A DNA stretch of 64,000 nt from Ectobius pallidus (Eukaryota > Arthropoda > Insecta > Blattodea > Ectobiidae): contig CAXKWD010000006.1 of assembly GCA_964059195.1 (NCBI GenBank), positions 12,020,530 through 12,084,529 of the forward strand, read 5' to 3'. The translations under genes and the position numbers were made by a program. Shown one piece after another: positions 1-12,430 of the stretch (the stretch's first letter is position 1; each line of letters starts with the position of its first letter). Under the pieces are notes generated by a model. That model was given only the letters and a program-made list of their open reading frames with translations, was not told the origin of the DNA and did no database searches.

Positions 1-1414
1 TGTATATGTGCTAATCGGTTATTACAATTCGTCTAAAGAATATAAACATTTTTCTATTAAGTATTTCTTCAGAAGTGTTTTGAAATTTTTCTTGTCAGCA
101 TTCTTAATTTCTACAGGTAGCTTGTTGTATAGTATAGTTCCAATTACACTTACGTCCTTAAATATAATTTGCTTTTTGCATGTATATCTATGACAATCTA
201 AGCTACTTCTTGTGCTATAATTATGAATTTCACTATTTTCTTGTTAGATTTCTAAATACTATTTCTAGTACTATTATTATATTTTTATTATAGGCCTATT
301 ATTATATTTGTATTATATTATTATATTTATATTAAATACCCATTATTATATTTGTATTATATTATTATATTTATATTAAATACCCATTATTATATTTGTA
401 TTATATTATATTTTTATTATATTATTATTTTTATTATATTATGATATTTATATTGCATTATTATTAGACTACTACTACTATAATTATTCTTAATGGTATT
501 GTCATTGTTAGGTCTATTGCTATTATTTCTGTATTTGTTATCATTATTATTATATTATTATTATGTTCCTCTTTGTTTTGTCATAAGTATTGAGATCAAA
601 CATACGTGCAATTAAACAGTTGTAGGCCTAATAGTTGGCTTTCAAAATATATATTTGTATTCTTTAAGGTTAATTAGACTGTACTCCTTTCCTTTGTTAT
701 ATGGATATGTAAGAGTTATGTTCATGGGCCTAATTTACGTATTTTATATCCACGCTTCAATGTCATTTATCGTGACATTGATCACTTTATACTATATCCA
801 ATCTTAATTTTTTTAATAAATAGACAATAATGAACTACCGTACATACAGTACGCTATTCTTTTCCAAAAATAGTTATTTATGGAGCTTATTTAATAGATA
901 TTCTGCTCACAATGGATTGTTATTTTGAAATTCACGGTTTTTTTTTGCCCATAATAATGAGTTTAATTTGTTTGTGTCGTATGTATGTAGTCATATTTTT
1001 ATTTAATACTTCTAGATAATATAATAATTATTTCGTAGCATTATCGTTAACCTACGTTGCTGTAGTACAATCTGAAATTTGATATAAGTTGCATAATCTC
1101 AATAAATTCACCATCTAATATCACAGAAGTGAGAAAACTGACGTCTGAAAACTATAGAGGATGGAAAAAGGCGACCACTCGGCTTCCTTCAGTATTTAAG
1201 ATAAGGAAACTCTCTTACTTCCTCCTTTAAACTAACAGGGAGGTTCGAGAATAAGAAAAGGTGCTTCTTAAGGGACATCACAGGCCCCCTTTCACCTTTA
1301 AGGAGCCATCCGTCCTAAAGCGAAACAAGGAAGGTTCCAGAGTACGAATGGCTATGTAAGGAGGATTGAAGGCCCATTTTAAATGAAGGAGCTTGAAAGG
1401 AGGATTCCAGAATT
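1..1414. other. AT-rich non-coding stretch
   Basis: No gene is supported here. Positions 250-560 are a low-complexity run of TAT/TTA triplets with a roughly 60-bp unit repeated between about 300 and 420. The short open frames are AT-rich chance frames. Confidence 0.6.
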
Positions 1415-1777
1415 CCGCCCTCAGTGTAATTCTCGAGAAGGCGGTGGTTTTAACACACTTTACCAATGTCGGATAATTTATTTAAATTTTGGATAACTTA
1501 ATCATTGAGTTGAATCATTGAGTTTATTGTTTTAATTTTTGGATGTTTTAATTTTTTTTTAGTTTGGGAAATTTGTATTTTTTAATTTTGGATTTGCGCG
1601 GTAATCAACCTCCGGGTTCCATAAAATAGATAATATACCTTTAGATTGCTTAGGAATTGTCTATTGCCTTTAAGGAAGTAATGTCTGAAAAATTTCCTTT
1701 GATTACTCCTAATCATTGAGTTGATTGTTTTCTGTGCAGTCCGCTCCGAAACACGTAGTTTTGAGTGTGACTGATTT
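1415..1777 (-). repeat. Interspersed repeat A, left half, split by a LINE
   Basis: This block is the reverse complement of about 35,100-35,480 at high identity. The second half of the same repeat resumes at 3222-3345, so the copy was split by the LINE at 1778-3221. A frame of about 60 codons on the minus strand (ending at 1582) is preserved in the other copy too, with nearly the same residues. I do not recognise the product, and the conservation could simply reflect a young repeat. Confidence 0.7.
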
Positions 1778-2599
1778 ATCAGAAGTGGTGTGCCACAAGG
1801 AAGCATCCTGGGCCCCAGCCTGTTCAACATCTTTATAAATGATATTCCTCATCGGTCACAATATAATAATAGCAACATACACATATTTGCTGACGATACA
1901 CTGATCACTGGACAATCAGTCAAAGCAACACATGCAGCAAACCAAATACGCCGAACAATACCTCTATTAGAGGAGTGGCTAACAAAATGGCGGGTAGAAA
2001 TAAACACTGACAAATGTCAAGCAGTGCTATTCACTAAGAAATGGTCACAACTCAGAATCCTACCTCCTGAATTAATAATAACCGGAAAAGCCATCCCATG
2101 GAAAACAGAAGCCAAGTACTTGGGAGTAATATTGGATCAAAAGTTACTATTCAGGAAACATATAGACTCCTTGCGAGCTAAGGCGTATGCCCAATTAAGG
2201 AATCTATTCCCATTGTTGAACAACACTTCCAAACTAAACATTCGTACATCCTTAACGATCTATAAAGCATTGGTTAGGAGCATCATAACATATGCTAGCC
2301 CAGTGTGGGGCCACGCCAGCAAAACTCATATGAGTAAACTGCAAAAACTACAAAACATAGTATTATACACTATCACTAAACTTCCGCGAGTCACTCCAAT
2401 CTGGACCCTCCATAAGGAAACTAACATGGACACCATCCAAGAATATATAGCGACTAGCGTGGCGACATTCTACGAAAGCTGCAACGGGCACGAAAATCCC
2501 CAAATCGCGGAACTGGGCCGTTATGACATAACACACGACAAACACAAGAGGCCGAAGTCACTCCTTCCACAGGAGATGATTGAAGCACTAGGACTCTGA
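1778..2599 (+). pseudogene. LINE reverse transcriptase C-terminal fragment
   Basis: An open frame of about 274 codons reads into the element from its truncated 5' end. It contains the GVPQGS block of RT, the catalytic FADDT box about 35 residues later and the YLGVILD block, followed by the thumb/C-terminal region typical of Jockey-clade ORF2. The endonuclease domain and the N-terminal half of RT are missing, so the copy cannot be autonomous. No in-frame stop interrupts what remains up to the TGA at 2597-2599, suggesting a fairly recent insertion. Assignment to Jockey rather than another LINE clade rests on motif spacing only. Confidence 0.85.
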
Positions 2600-3221
2600 C
2601 AGAACACACAAGACCTTATATAAGGCGGATAACTGGTAATTCGGACTGGCAATACTCTGAACACGAGCCAAATAGCAGGGGAAAATTTTTAATTTGGTTC
2701 CCGAGTAGAAATTAATATGCATTTTGTGTGATTTCAGGAAATGGATCTCCAGACTAGAAGTCACCATGCATTAAGCCTACACTAAATAAAATCTGGTCCT
2801 GTTGCTAAATCACTAAAGTCAAGCTATTCTGCCAAGGTTTTTTGCGGTTTTCCAAGGCCTCGCAACGAATGTTGGAATAGTTCCCTTGCAAAAGACGGGC
2901 CGCAACCCGCATAATAACACCTCCCCAAATTTCAAAATTGTTAAATAAAAGGACCCTTTGACCGCGTAAGATAACATTTTGGAGTAAGAAATTGGATATA
3001 CAAAATTACAATAGACTGTCTTTTCGGCAACAACAATAGAATGGAGCATGCTAGCCACCCCTACTTTACTGCTATGACACCACCTCCAAATCATATTCAA
3101 ATTATGGGGCAAATGGGCTTTGCCTAGGTACCCATTGCCTACTACATAGTAGTGGGCATAAAAGAGGAAGGAGCCACGTATCAAAAGTACGTTGCAGATA
3201 TTCTCAATTCGATTCCGATAT
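1778..3221 (+). mobile_element. 5'-truncated Jockey-like non-LTR retrotransposon
   Basis: The insert begins inside reverse-transcriptase coding sequence and carries about 620 bp of sequence after the stop codon. It is bounded by a repeated 12-mer, TGTGACTGATTT, at 1766-1777 and 3222-3233. That agrees with target duplication on insertion into repeat A, although repeat A itself contains short tandem GTGACTGATT units, so the duplication is not unambiguous. There is no poly(A) tail at the 3' junction. Confidence 0.7.
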
Positions 3222-3345
3222 TGTGACTGATTTTGTGACTGATTTCGTGACTGATTTCGTGACTGATTTCGTGACTGATTTCGTTACGGTTTTAGTGTGA
3301 CTGATTTTCCGATTTACCCCAACCGCGAGAAAAAAAGTTTTACTT
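3222..3345 (-). repeat. Repeat A, right half, with GTGACTGATT tandem units
   Basis: About six 14-bp units of the type GTGACTGATTTC run from 3222 to 3310, followed by sequence matching the reverse complement of 35,040-35,095. The full copy at 35 kb has about three units, so the number of units differs between copies. Confidence 0.65.
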
Positions 3346-3573
3346 CAAAAATACAGATCTACAGAAGGTGTCAAGTCACAGGTCAACATTAAACCAAAAT
3401 CAGAGACAATAGTAAATGACACAGAAGACTGGATTAAATCTGCATACCTTTTATTTTAATAATGTAATACCAACCGGCGAGTGTTAATAATAACTCGGAT
3501 TTCCCTAACTAGAAGAAATCAAGATATTGGGGATGTATCTAGCAATTCTAACCACTAAATAACAAGACTTAAA

Positions 3574-3625
<52 letters not shown>

Positions 3626-3854
3626 CGCAAATTGACTTTACTTGTGTGTAATAAACTAACCAGTGTCAAAAACGAACTCTTGTGAACTGTGCTTTGTTCT
3701 TTCACATTCAGTTGTTTACTTTTGCTCCGTACACATATTGGATCAAGTATAGAGGCCGTTGCTGAATACCATAAATTACTTTGGAAATGTGAAAAATATC
3801 CGGACGGTTCGTAACCCTATATTCACCGGGTCTAAATAGTTTTCATGGTTGTGT
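3346..3854. other. Non-coding, with a long A homopolymer
   Basis: A run of about 44 A residues at about 3577-3620 is the only notable object. It may be the tail of a retroposed sequence, but I cannot find its 5' boundary. No gene is seen. Confidence 0.5.
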
Positions 3855-4693
3855 TATGAATTAATATATGACTTCGTCCTGACTGACTGACTTAATGGCA
3901 GAGAATCAACGTAGAGCCTAAACTATAACAGATAGAGACTTGGAATTTTGACAGTACCTTCGTTTCATAATGTAAGTGCTCACTAAGAAAGGATTTTGAA
4001 AAAAAATTGATTTTAAATGCCAAAAATTATATGTTTTTGAGAATACTTAATCCCTTTTTACATATAATTATGAAATCCAAATCACAGTTCATTTGACAAC
4101 AATATTGTTGGCAGTCTTCACACAAGGCTTTGGAAATAAATGAAACAAGACTTGACAAATTAGAGAACTATCAATATAGGCCTAATCCATGTTATAAATA
4201 AACATTAAAGAATGAAATCCACGAAAATAATGCAGTCAGATAACTTTCTCTACCCTGGAAATAGAGAAAACAATAAGAGGTAAGGTAATATGTTTAGGGG
4301 AGAGAAGTATGAAAGTGTTATTGCATTTCTGTTTAATTTCATCCCCAAAACGGTTTTATGGTAACATGAGAGTGAGAAATAAATATTCCGCAAAGACAAT
4401 ACAAAATTATGTTACCGGAATGTCTGTTTCTTCTTATTTGAACCCCTAGCAGGCTTGCTTTGTAGGCCTACTGTACAAGCGATGGGATGCAAAATTCTAC
4501 ATCCTCTATGGGCCATAAAAAGCTATATCAAGCGTTTTATGAGTGAATAGTTTGAATGTGATAAATCGTTCTTCCTATTTCAAATTCTAAATAACCTATA
4601 AAGGACCTATAATTTGAAAATCGAAAGTCCTTCATAAGTTAATTTCCAATTACAAAATGAAAATCCCGGGGGACGCCGGACCTTTTAAGCTAG
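3855..4693 (+). mobile_element. Non-autonomous Helitron, family 1
   Basis: The 3' end has the expected Helitron structure: a GC hairpin (CCCGGGGGACGCCGG, one arm slightly mutated) about ten bases before a terminal CTAG at 4690-4693, followed by T. The 5' part contains the family signature TCCTGACTGACTGAC. The body matches 29,311-30,037 and, inverted, 32,030-32,340 and 37,920-38,170. The 5' terminus is degraded, so the start is approximate. No Rep/helicase is encoded. Confidence 0.7.
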
Positions 4694-4884
4694 TAATTTA
4701 TAACTTAAGAACACAACTTTAAATTAATGTGCTACTATGGAAACGTTATGTAGTGTTACCGATATTACCATGAAGATATTGAGAAGTGGAGTGATTGGAG
4801 GGAGGGAAGGCGGAAGCAGGGTCAGTGCTCAATATCTGGAGTGCATCTCAACAACACATCAAGGAGAACAGCGCTCCTGATAAC

Positions 4885-4956
4885 ATGGGACGGCCGCTCC
4901 AATCCGCCGCGGTCCTCTTCTTCCTCCTTCAGTTCGTCAATGCACAACTAGTCAAG
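4885..4956 (+). CDS. Host secreted-protein gene, exon 1 (signal peptide)
   Basis: Twenty-four codons start at ATG 4885 with a textbook signal peptide: a short polar N-region (MGRPLQ), a hydrophobic core (AAVLFFLLQF) and a small-residue cleavage site before Q21 (VNA/Q). The exon ends in phase 0 at CAAG|GTAAGG, a near-perfect 5' splice site. Local GC is clearly higher than in the flanking repeats, as in real insect exons. The next plus-strand exon with compatible phase is 21898-22023, implying an intron of 16.9 kb filled with transposons. I do not recognise the protein family. The frame is open upstream to 4795 but has no earlier ATG. Confidence 0.65.
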
Positions 4957-5815
4957 GTAAGGATTTACATTCCGTATCTTAATTGACAAAATCCATGGTT
5001 TCATACCCGTACCATTGGTACTATAGGTAGAGGAAGTATTGTTTTCGACCCCCAAAATTCGAAGTTGAGTTTTTAACATAAATACACGTTTCAAGACCCC
5101 TGATTCCAAAAGTACTATTTTCGGAAACATGTCTGTGTGTGTGTGTCTGTGTGGAATATCTGTGAACAGGCTAGCTCCAAAAGGGAAAATCGTATGAAAA
5201 CAAAATTTCGTATTTGGGTCAAATACCTTCTGAAGATGTGAGATGAAGATTGGCGACAAGCTTATCTTATTTTTAAGGGGACTTTACATGAAGAAATTTT
5301 CGTTTTTCGCGATTTTCTTGAAAACGGCTCCAACGATTTTCTTTAAATTTCGTACACGGGTTGCTTATACTAAGAGTTAAAAATTTCATTTGAAACATTT
5401 TTTCGAAAAAATTCTTTGAAGGGTAGTTATAAGCCACTCACTCTGAATACGTTCTATTTGCAATATGGCCTCTTGTAATGGAAAGCCATACGAAAACATA
5501 ATTTTACACTTGGGTTAGGTACCTTTCGGGGATATGACACGAAGATTGGCGACGACTTTCTCTTAATTTTAAGGAAGAAAATTTCGTTTGTCGGGATTGT
5601 CTCGAAAACGGCTGCGTACTAAGAGGCTAACTTTGATTTGAGAAGCGGAAGTTATGTGAATTTCACATCAGAGTTTCAAAAAAATTGGAAACGAAATTCT
5701 CCAACGAGCGAAGTTTACTTTAACGGATTGCACTGGGCAGTGCATTGTTTTTTTTTTATCGTAGATTTTCTAGTTAATACCTATGTAGATGACTTAGACA
5801 ACAAATACATAACCG
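4957..5815. repeat. Intronic degenerate tandem repeat
   Basis: No gene. Between about 5090 and 5640 a unit of about 250 bp is repeated imperfectly twice; recognisable words are GCGATTTTCTTGAAAACGGC, GATTGGCGAC and ACGAAAATTTC. A short GT dinucleotide tract lies at about 5131-5155. Confidence 0.5.
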
Positions 5816-6165
5816 AGATAGGTGGCCGAGACGGTAACGTCTTGGACTCTCATTCGGGAGGTCCTAGGTTCAATTCCCGTGGCCGGCCAATTTGACATGG
5901 TTTTTTTTATTGTTTCTCCAGTCCTAAAGGCAAATGCCGAATTGGATATGTACATACCATGAATCATCCTCACCATTTCATCCTCTGTCATATCCATTTA
6001 AATTAATATCAGTTGATATTTACTCTTTAAAATACACCAATAATAGAAATAATTGACGATCAATGGTTTCATGGCCTACCCTACTGTATAGACTCAGATA
6101 CCGAACTCCTGATATAGCTAAAAGCTAAAAGGAGTATAAACACAGCTGAATTGAAACAAATACAC
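5816..6165 (+). repeat. tRNA-derived SINE, family 1, near full length
   Basis: The head resembles a class-II tRNA gene with an A box (GTGGCCGAGACGGTAACG) and a B box (GGTTCAATTCC) spaced as in Pol III promoters. It is followed by a body containing AATGCCGAATTGGATATG and ATTTCATCCT that recurs at 6680-6930 (minus), 20,090-20,425 (minus) and 20,640-21,060 (plus). It is an internal-promoter retroposon, not a functional tRNA, because the cloverleaf cannot be completed after the B box. Confidence 0.8.
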
Positions 6166-6337
6166 AGTGCACATAAAACAAATGAGTTGGTTGTGAGAAG
6201 TAGTTAATGAAAACAGAAGCATAATAACTTGCATAGTTCACGATAGCCTAACAGTAAGTGTTGTGGTATTAAAATTTTCACATGGAATAGTCTAAAATTT
6301 CGGGGAAATTTGAGTGGAAGTCATCTATTTTAACTAG

Positions 6338-6535
6338 ATTCTATATAATAAGAGGAAGTGTTTGTCTTTCTGCCTCTGTGTCCGTCCGTCCGTCCGTTCG
6401 TCTGTACACGATGCCCAGCGTAACCTACTGAACGCAGAGATTTGAAATTTTAAACGTAGATTGACTGAAGGGTGACCAAAAAATGGCAGAACGTGATTTT
6501 TTTCGCTATCGAAGCAAAATATTGCATCGATATAA

Positions 6536-6566
<31 letters not shown>

Positions 6567-6651
6567 TACGTGTTAATAAATATGTTTTAATTATGTTGCT
6601 CTTAGTTTTAAATTTCTGAATTAATTATCGCGGGCGAAGCTGCAGGCACCT
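6338..6651 (+). mobile_element. Small Helitron-like element, family 2
   Basis: It starts with TCTATATAATAAGAGG, an AT-rich Helitron-type 5' end, and finishes in a GCGGGCGAAGCTGCAGGCACC hairpin like the 3' ends at 31,590, 32,000 and 33,990. The final CTAG is not preserved here. The internal words GATGCCCAGCG and TTTAAACGTAGAT recur at 22,110-22,165. A (TA)n tract is at about 6535-6558. Non-coding. Confidence 0.55.
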
Positions 6652-6674
6652 GTCTGTCTGCTGTGCGCGACTGG

Positions 6675-6940
6675 TAGGCCATGGACTATTGACTGTCAAT
6701 TGTTTCTATTGTCGGTGTTTTTAATGGAGTAAATTTCAACTGATAATTTAAAACGTATATGATACAGGATGAAATGAGGAGATTCATGGTATGTAAATAT
6801 CCAATTCGGCATTTGCCTTTACGACTGAGGAAACCATGAAAAACCCATGCCAAATTGGTCGGCCCCGGGATTTGAACCTGAGGTTTCCCGAATGCGAGTC
6901 CAAGACGTTAACATCTCGGCCACCTTGCTCGGTAATGACA
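6675..6940 (-). repeat. tRNA-derived SINE, family 1
   Basis: The reverse complement shows the same tRNA-like head (B box at about 6855, A box at about 6920) and body as the copy at 5816. The copy is slightly diverged and truncated in its 3' part. Confidence 0.75.
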
Positions 6941-7260
6941 GAATTGTCAAATACGTGACCAAGGCAGGAGATATACGCAATAAAACAGAAGTTATGTGCT
7001 AACGAGTAAGATTACGCTGAGGATATACGGCGTATGTTTGCGTCTAGTCTCAGCTAATAATGATTGATTAATAGGGTTCGGAAATTTATGACATGCCATA
7101 TTTTTATCCTGACCTCCATTCTTACCGCAAACACAAATTAAACACGAATTGCACGCTTGTTATCCTAATCGGACAGTTTTTATTTTGCGTATAAAGTCAT
7201 ATTTTGTTCATTTTCATTCAGAATTGAATCAATATTTTGAATTGAGAATTAGTGTACTTC

Positions 7261-7687
7261 ACCGCTGTGGCGTAGGAGATGAGTTCGCTCCTCTTACGCA
7301 GCGGGCCTGAGTTGGAATCCCGGTGGGGACAAGCTACGTAAGTGGAGGGTTTCCGGGTTTTTTCTTCACCTGTGAGACAAATGTCGGGTAACATTAGGCT
7401 CTTGTGGTCCCGGATATCACCTGGCCGTCATCATTTCATCCCATCCGCGCCTTGTTCGGAGTGTGTGTGTGAATGGTGTGTCTCGTCCTATGTGTTCGTG
7501 TTGTCTCGGAGGTGGCCCCGGCATTGGGTTGGTCACTCATCCGGGGAGCCCCTCCATATCCTTGTCTGGTCAAAAAAGTATGTATGTGATCCATAGATAA
7601 TCCCTCTCCCAACAGGTCGTGGCCCTGTAAGGCCCGGGCGGCGTGGGTTGCTTAAATGTCTCTAAAAAGGAGATGTAAAACTAAGCT

Positions 7688-7720
<33 letters not shown>
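7261..7720 (+). repeat. tRNA-derived SINE, family 2
   Basis: The tRNA-like head (A box in GCGTAGGAGATGAG, B box in GAGTTGGAATCCC) leads into a body of about 380 bp that contains CACTCATCCGGGGAG and CCCTGTAAGGC. It ends in a (GAAA)n tail at 7684-7719. Other copies are 17,884-18,392 (plus) and 44,535-44,955 (minus). The open frame inside is not coding, since the other copies do not preserve it. Confidence 0.85.
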
Positions 7721-7722
<2 letters not shown>

Positions 7723-10373
7723 TAAATAAATAAATAAATAGTTAATGCCTGCACTATCGTTTGATTTATTTCCTCTTTCTTCGTTCATTTAACCCTAATT
7801 TTCAGTTTATATTCCTGATATAAATTTTTAAGTGTCGAAAACGCTCATGATGCTAACACGATTGGGATCAATTGACTGAATTATTTGAACCTATCAAGTT
7901 CAATTTCCGCTATGATACTTTACGGTTTACTCTATTTTCATATTATCGTGCTTCATCAAACCTTATGGTCATTAATTTTGATAACATTTCAAATAAATGG
8001 TGTAAAATATGTTGCACAAACTTTCTCGCATAAACGTCTTAAAAGTTATTACTATTCTCATTATTATTATTATTATTATTACTTAGCGTATATTGCACGC
8101 TTTAACTGCATATAGGTCATATCACGCGTTTAGAATGTTTGCGTGAATCAGTAGTCTATCGTAACAATTCTTTCGCATGCATCTGTTTCTATTGTTCGGT
8201 GATGTCTTCTTTTCTGATATTCAGTTTAAATGATTATAATATCCAGTGACATAGCGGCGATGAGTTACGGAAAATAAACCAAGTCCTACAAATCCGGCGT
8301 TTGCCTTTGCGAACGAGAAAACCATGAAAAACCAAGTCAATTTGGGCGGCCACGAGGTGTGATTTGAACCCAGGACCTCTTCCCTATTACCCTATACCAC
8401 CACGCTGTAATTGGTTTTGGTGTGTTCGCTACGACTGAGCTAAACTGACTGCATTTCACGCACTTGACTAGATTATAGTCTTCTTGTTACTAGCAACAAA
8501 ATATAACTCGTATTTTATTAACATGTATGTTCTGAAATTTGCATTTAAGCCGTAATTTTTTAGTTTTTATCCTGATATCTATTAATTGTATAAAGAAATG
8601 TGTTAAACAAAAAATGTTCATTTTAATTTTCTCTACAACTTTACTGTGATAGGTTTTCATGTGTCGCCTACGGTAGTGGAGATAATGTAGAAAAATGAAA
8701 AATGGATACGAGTAAAGTACCCCAAGTCATTTTCTCAGAACAACGGATGTAGCCATTTTACTAGTCATAGATAAGAGTTTCCAATTTTAAATTTTTATTA
8801 AAATCGTTACAGTCAATTTTTAAAAAATCAAGACTTAAATAAATTATGTAAAGTCCCCTTAATATTTCAGTTATAAAACTCAAATTCTGGGCGGTTCTAT
8901 AAAATTCCGAAAATTCAGAAAATGAAGCAAATACAATGAACCGTTTACCCGCTGTGCTTGACCACAGACAGACGGACAGACGGACAGACGGACAGATGTC
9001 ATTCCAAAAACACTTTTTTCGGTTTCTAGGCATCGTGAAACATGCTTTCCCGGTGTTATATGAATTTCGATTTTTTGTCATAATCACAATACTTTCTATA
9101 TAGGCTACTACGTATATGCCAGAAAGTAAAATACCGGCACTTGTAGTTATTTACGATTTTGTAATCTTGCTTCGAAACCAGTAAATGTAGATTGTATTAT
9201 TGCTTTTCAATAAATTGTAAATCAGGTTATTACCGATGTTAGGTTTCGGTTATTTGCACATGTTTTCGCAAACTCAAAATATTTTATGATATTAAGAACT
9301 TAAATTATGGCACCTGTCATTGATTTGTTTTGTTTTGAGATTCAATGAGTTCTGATAATATCGACAAGTTCGATAGCACTGCAATGAATCTTTAATTACT
9401 GGACGTCATTACATTTAGTATAGGCTATTTTCTGAGATGTGGGTCAGAGAAAATAGAAACAGTGAAGAAGTCCCTATTTTCAAGTTCAAGGTTATTTTCA
9501 AAATATTTTAATGTTTATTGTATATTTGATGCTATATTTACAAAATTATTTCGGTCAATCGGTATATTAACTACTTAATAAAATCATGTAAACTGATATA
9601 ACAAAGTGCCAGAATGCTTTTGTTTAATCAGTGATAATTGCAATTGTGATATACAGAAAATAAGTTTTTTAATCGATTTCCGAGTTAAGCTCCAGATCCA
9701 GGGCTTACGGAAGAACAAATCATACGTGTAGTGTTATTTGTCAAAGCTACCTGTATTGCAACTTCCAAAGCCGTATATGAACACTTCAAAACAATATGTT
9801 GTCATGAGAACTGATTTGCATTTGATAAATTCTTTCTAACATATTACCATAAAATAGGCACTAAATTGGGCATTTCTCCGGTACCGGTCAACCGATTTTG
9901 CTCAATATCAATAGGCTTCTTCCCATGGACGTTATAAATGCGATAAAGCGTATTTCAGTTATCGCGCCTACAGACACACGGACAAACATTTACCCGACCC
10001 CCACACTCTGGCACTTTATAAATATAGCGGATTGTTATCAATAGGGTTCGGATGTTTATGTTATGTCATATTTTTATTCTGACTTCCGTTCTCTCCGCAA
10101 ACACAAATTAACCACGAATTGCACGTTTGTTATCGCAATCGGACTGCTTTTATTTGGCTTATAAAGTCATATTTTGGTCACTTTTGTGGTCTTGGTCATA
10201 TGTTGGCCATATTTTCAATTTAACGCCATTTTTCAGTTATAAATTCAATAGTGGAATGCAATTATACAGTGTACGTTTTAGAGTGTTCATATACGGCTTT
10301 GCAAGTTGCAATACAGTTAGCTATGACAAATAACACTATTCTTTTACATATGATTTTCAAACTACGCCATTAA
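7721..10373. other. Intronic DNA with SINE and satellite fragments
   Basis: No gene is supported. The recognisable content is a decayed minus-strand family-1 SINE head at about 8290-8400, an (ATT)n tract at 8056-8085, and at 9850-10,010 one unit of the satellite-like repeat that forms arrays at 15.7 and 41.2 kb, including its GACAGAC-type tail (also at 8960-9000). A short stretch at 10,035-10,200 repeats 7075-7215. Confidence 0.55.
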
Positions 10374-10456
10374 GCCGAGCGAGGTGGCCGAGACGTTAAT
10401 GTCTTGGACTCTCATTCTGGAGGTCCATGGTTCAAATCCCGTAGCCAGCCAACTTG
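10374..10456 (+). repeat. tRNA-like head of SINE family 1
   Basis: An A box (GTGGCCGAGACG) and B box (GGTTCAAATCCC) are both intact, but only the head is present. The downstream body differs from the full-length family-1 copies. Confidence 0.65.
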
Positions 10457-11253
10457 ATATGTTTTTTTTTTAATTTTTAGGTGAGTGTGCGATTGTCAAG
10501 ATATCACATCTATGTAGTTCTGCTGATGCTGGACTGATTTTTAAAAACTAGACCTTTTTTCTTCCGTAAGTTCTGCTTAATAAATCATTCTGGAGCTTAA
10601 TTCAGAATTAGATTTTAAAAAAATAACTTAATGTTCTTACTTACTTACTTAATGGAAATAGAAAAGTCCTAAGCAAGCTAAAGAAATAGTATATATTTTA
10701 TGGAACCTGAAAGTTCATTGCCGCGCTTACTTGAGCCCGCCATTCAACCCTATTCAGAGCTAACTCCATCCAACCATCCCTCGCAAATCCTACTTCCCTT
10801 AAATCTATCCTAATGTTATTCTTCCAGGCGGTCTTTTCCCTTCGGGTCTCCCACTCAATACTTTTGAGACTTAATTTTCTGCAATTATCACTGATTAAAC
10901 AAAAGCATTGTGGCACTTTGTTACGTCAGTTTACCTGATTTTATTGAAAGTGCAATCATTTTATGAGTTACCGAATTGGTTCTCGCAGTGCATAGAGTGA
11001 CGTCATCAACACTGCAGGCTGTGCTGCGTCTGCTTTTCGCTTGTTTCATTTTTTGTAGCTTAAGTAACGAGATTTATTACGTATGCATGGCAGTCTGAAT
11101 GCATTTTTATTCATAATGATGGATTAGGTCCTATTGAGATTAGTACTGGTCGTTAGTCATTAGTGTTTTGTACTGTATGATATACTTAGCAGTCTGCAAG
11201 TTGTCCTGTTTATTTTCTCCGTAAGTAAAAAAGCCGTGAGAAACAAGGCATCA
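10457..11253. other. Non-coding
   Basis: I see no gene. Short T-rich and ACTT-repeat tracts (about 10,639) are the only structure. Confidence 0.5.
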
Positions 11254-11975
11254 GGACCCTGATTCATAGAACTTGCTAATAATATTAGTTAATAATATTA
11301 GAACTCATAATATTATTTATTAGTTAACAAAATCTTGTTTCATAGATATATGAAAACTACCCATAAAATCTCTTCACTAATATTATTAGTTCATTATTCA
11401 GCTGATTGATTTGGAGGTTATGTCTGGATTGTTTTTTGTTTTTTCCCTTCTTAGTCTTTTTGTCAATACTATTTCAAAGCAGCACGGCCTACATAATATA
11501 TCTTCATAAATGTAACAAATAATAACTAGCTTTAAGAAATGAATAAATATGCCAGGCACTTATTCAAGATAGCAGTAGGCTTATATACTAAAATCTAACC
11601 TCAAATCCTAAAAACTTGTTAATGACAAAAATTCTTTTGATTGCGTATGTCAGTTTTTTTTTATTCATAATTATATCAGAGTGATCCATTTTCCACAATT
11701 TTAAGATCATGAAATCTGAATTACATGGATCTGAGAGTAAGTTGTTAGCCCAAATACACTTAATAGAAAAGCACCTAATATTACCAGTAAAGTTTATTAG
11801 TTCTGCAGTCTATGAAACAGTTTAATAATAATATTAGCAATATTTACTAATAATTTAGATCCATGAACTCATAACTAATATTACTAGAAAATATTCTTAT
11901 GAAACAAAAGACTAATAATAACAACCAATATTATTACGTATTTGCTAATAATATCAGTTCTATGAAAGAGGGCCC
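11254..11975. mobile_element. TIR element (MITE), Harbinger-like ends
   Basis: The ends are imperfect inverted repeats: GGACCCTGATTCATAGAAC at the left and, inverted, GGGCCCTCTTTCATAGAAC at the right. Flanking trinucleotides are TCA and TAA, similar but not identical. Subterminal sequence is rich in TAATAATATTAG, itself palindromic. There is no transposase, so it is non-autonomous. Assignment to PIF/Harbinger is inference from the GGGCC-type terminus and 3-bp target. Confidence 0.6.
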
Positions 11976-12022
11976 TAAATAACTTATGTAAGCTAGGAAC
12001 TTACCCCTCCCCCTTAATTTTC

Positions 12023-12430
12023 ATGAGATTATTTTCAAGCATACCTTTACGAATGCAGTATTGTATTGTTCATGGAAATAACTGGAACAATTCAGTCGAA
12101 CTTCGCAGGAGACTTGCTGGGAGATGTTTCAACATCCACCCTACAGCCCGGATTTCGCTACCAATGATTACCATCTTTTCCTACACCTCAAGAAATGACG
12201 AAGAATGACAAAGAGGTGGAGAAGGTTGTCACAGACACAGAGTGGTTCAAATCCCAGACGGCAGAGTTCTAGACACAGGTATTCAAAAGTTGGTCCCATG
12301 ACAAATGTCTCAATTTCGGTAGCGAGTATTTTGAAATAATAGCTGAACGCTTGCTATATCTGGTTCAATAAACATTTCTATGAAATTGTATTTTGTTTCT
12401 CCAACCGGCCCTAGGGAAACTTTTTTATGG
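12023..12430 (+). pseudogene. mariner transposase 3' remnant
   Basis: The sequence matches one arm of the palindromic mariner at 21,192-21,848. It includes the region corresponding to the mariner block PYSPDLAPSDFHLF, here broken by substitutions and frame changes, and ends in a mariner-type terminus (GGAAACTTTTTTATGGACGG). The 5' part of the transposon is missing. Confidence 0.65.

Noticed and set aside
5816..5890. Functional tRNA gene
   Set aside because: A and B boxes are present but the 3' half of a cloverleaf is not; several copies with a common non-tRNA body identify a SINE.
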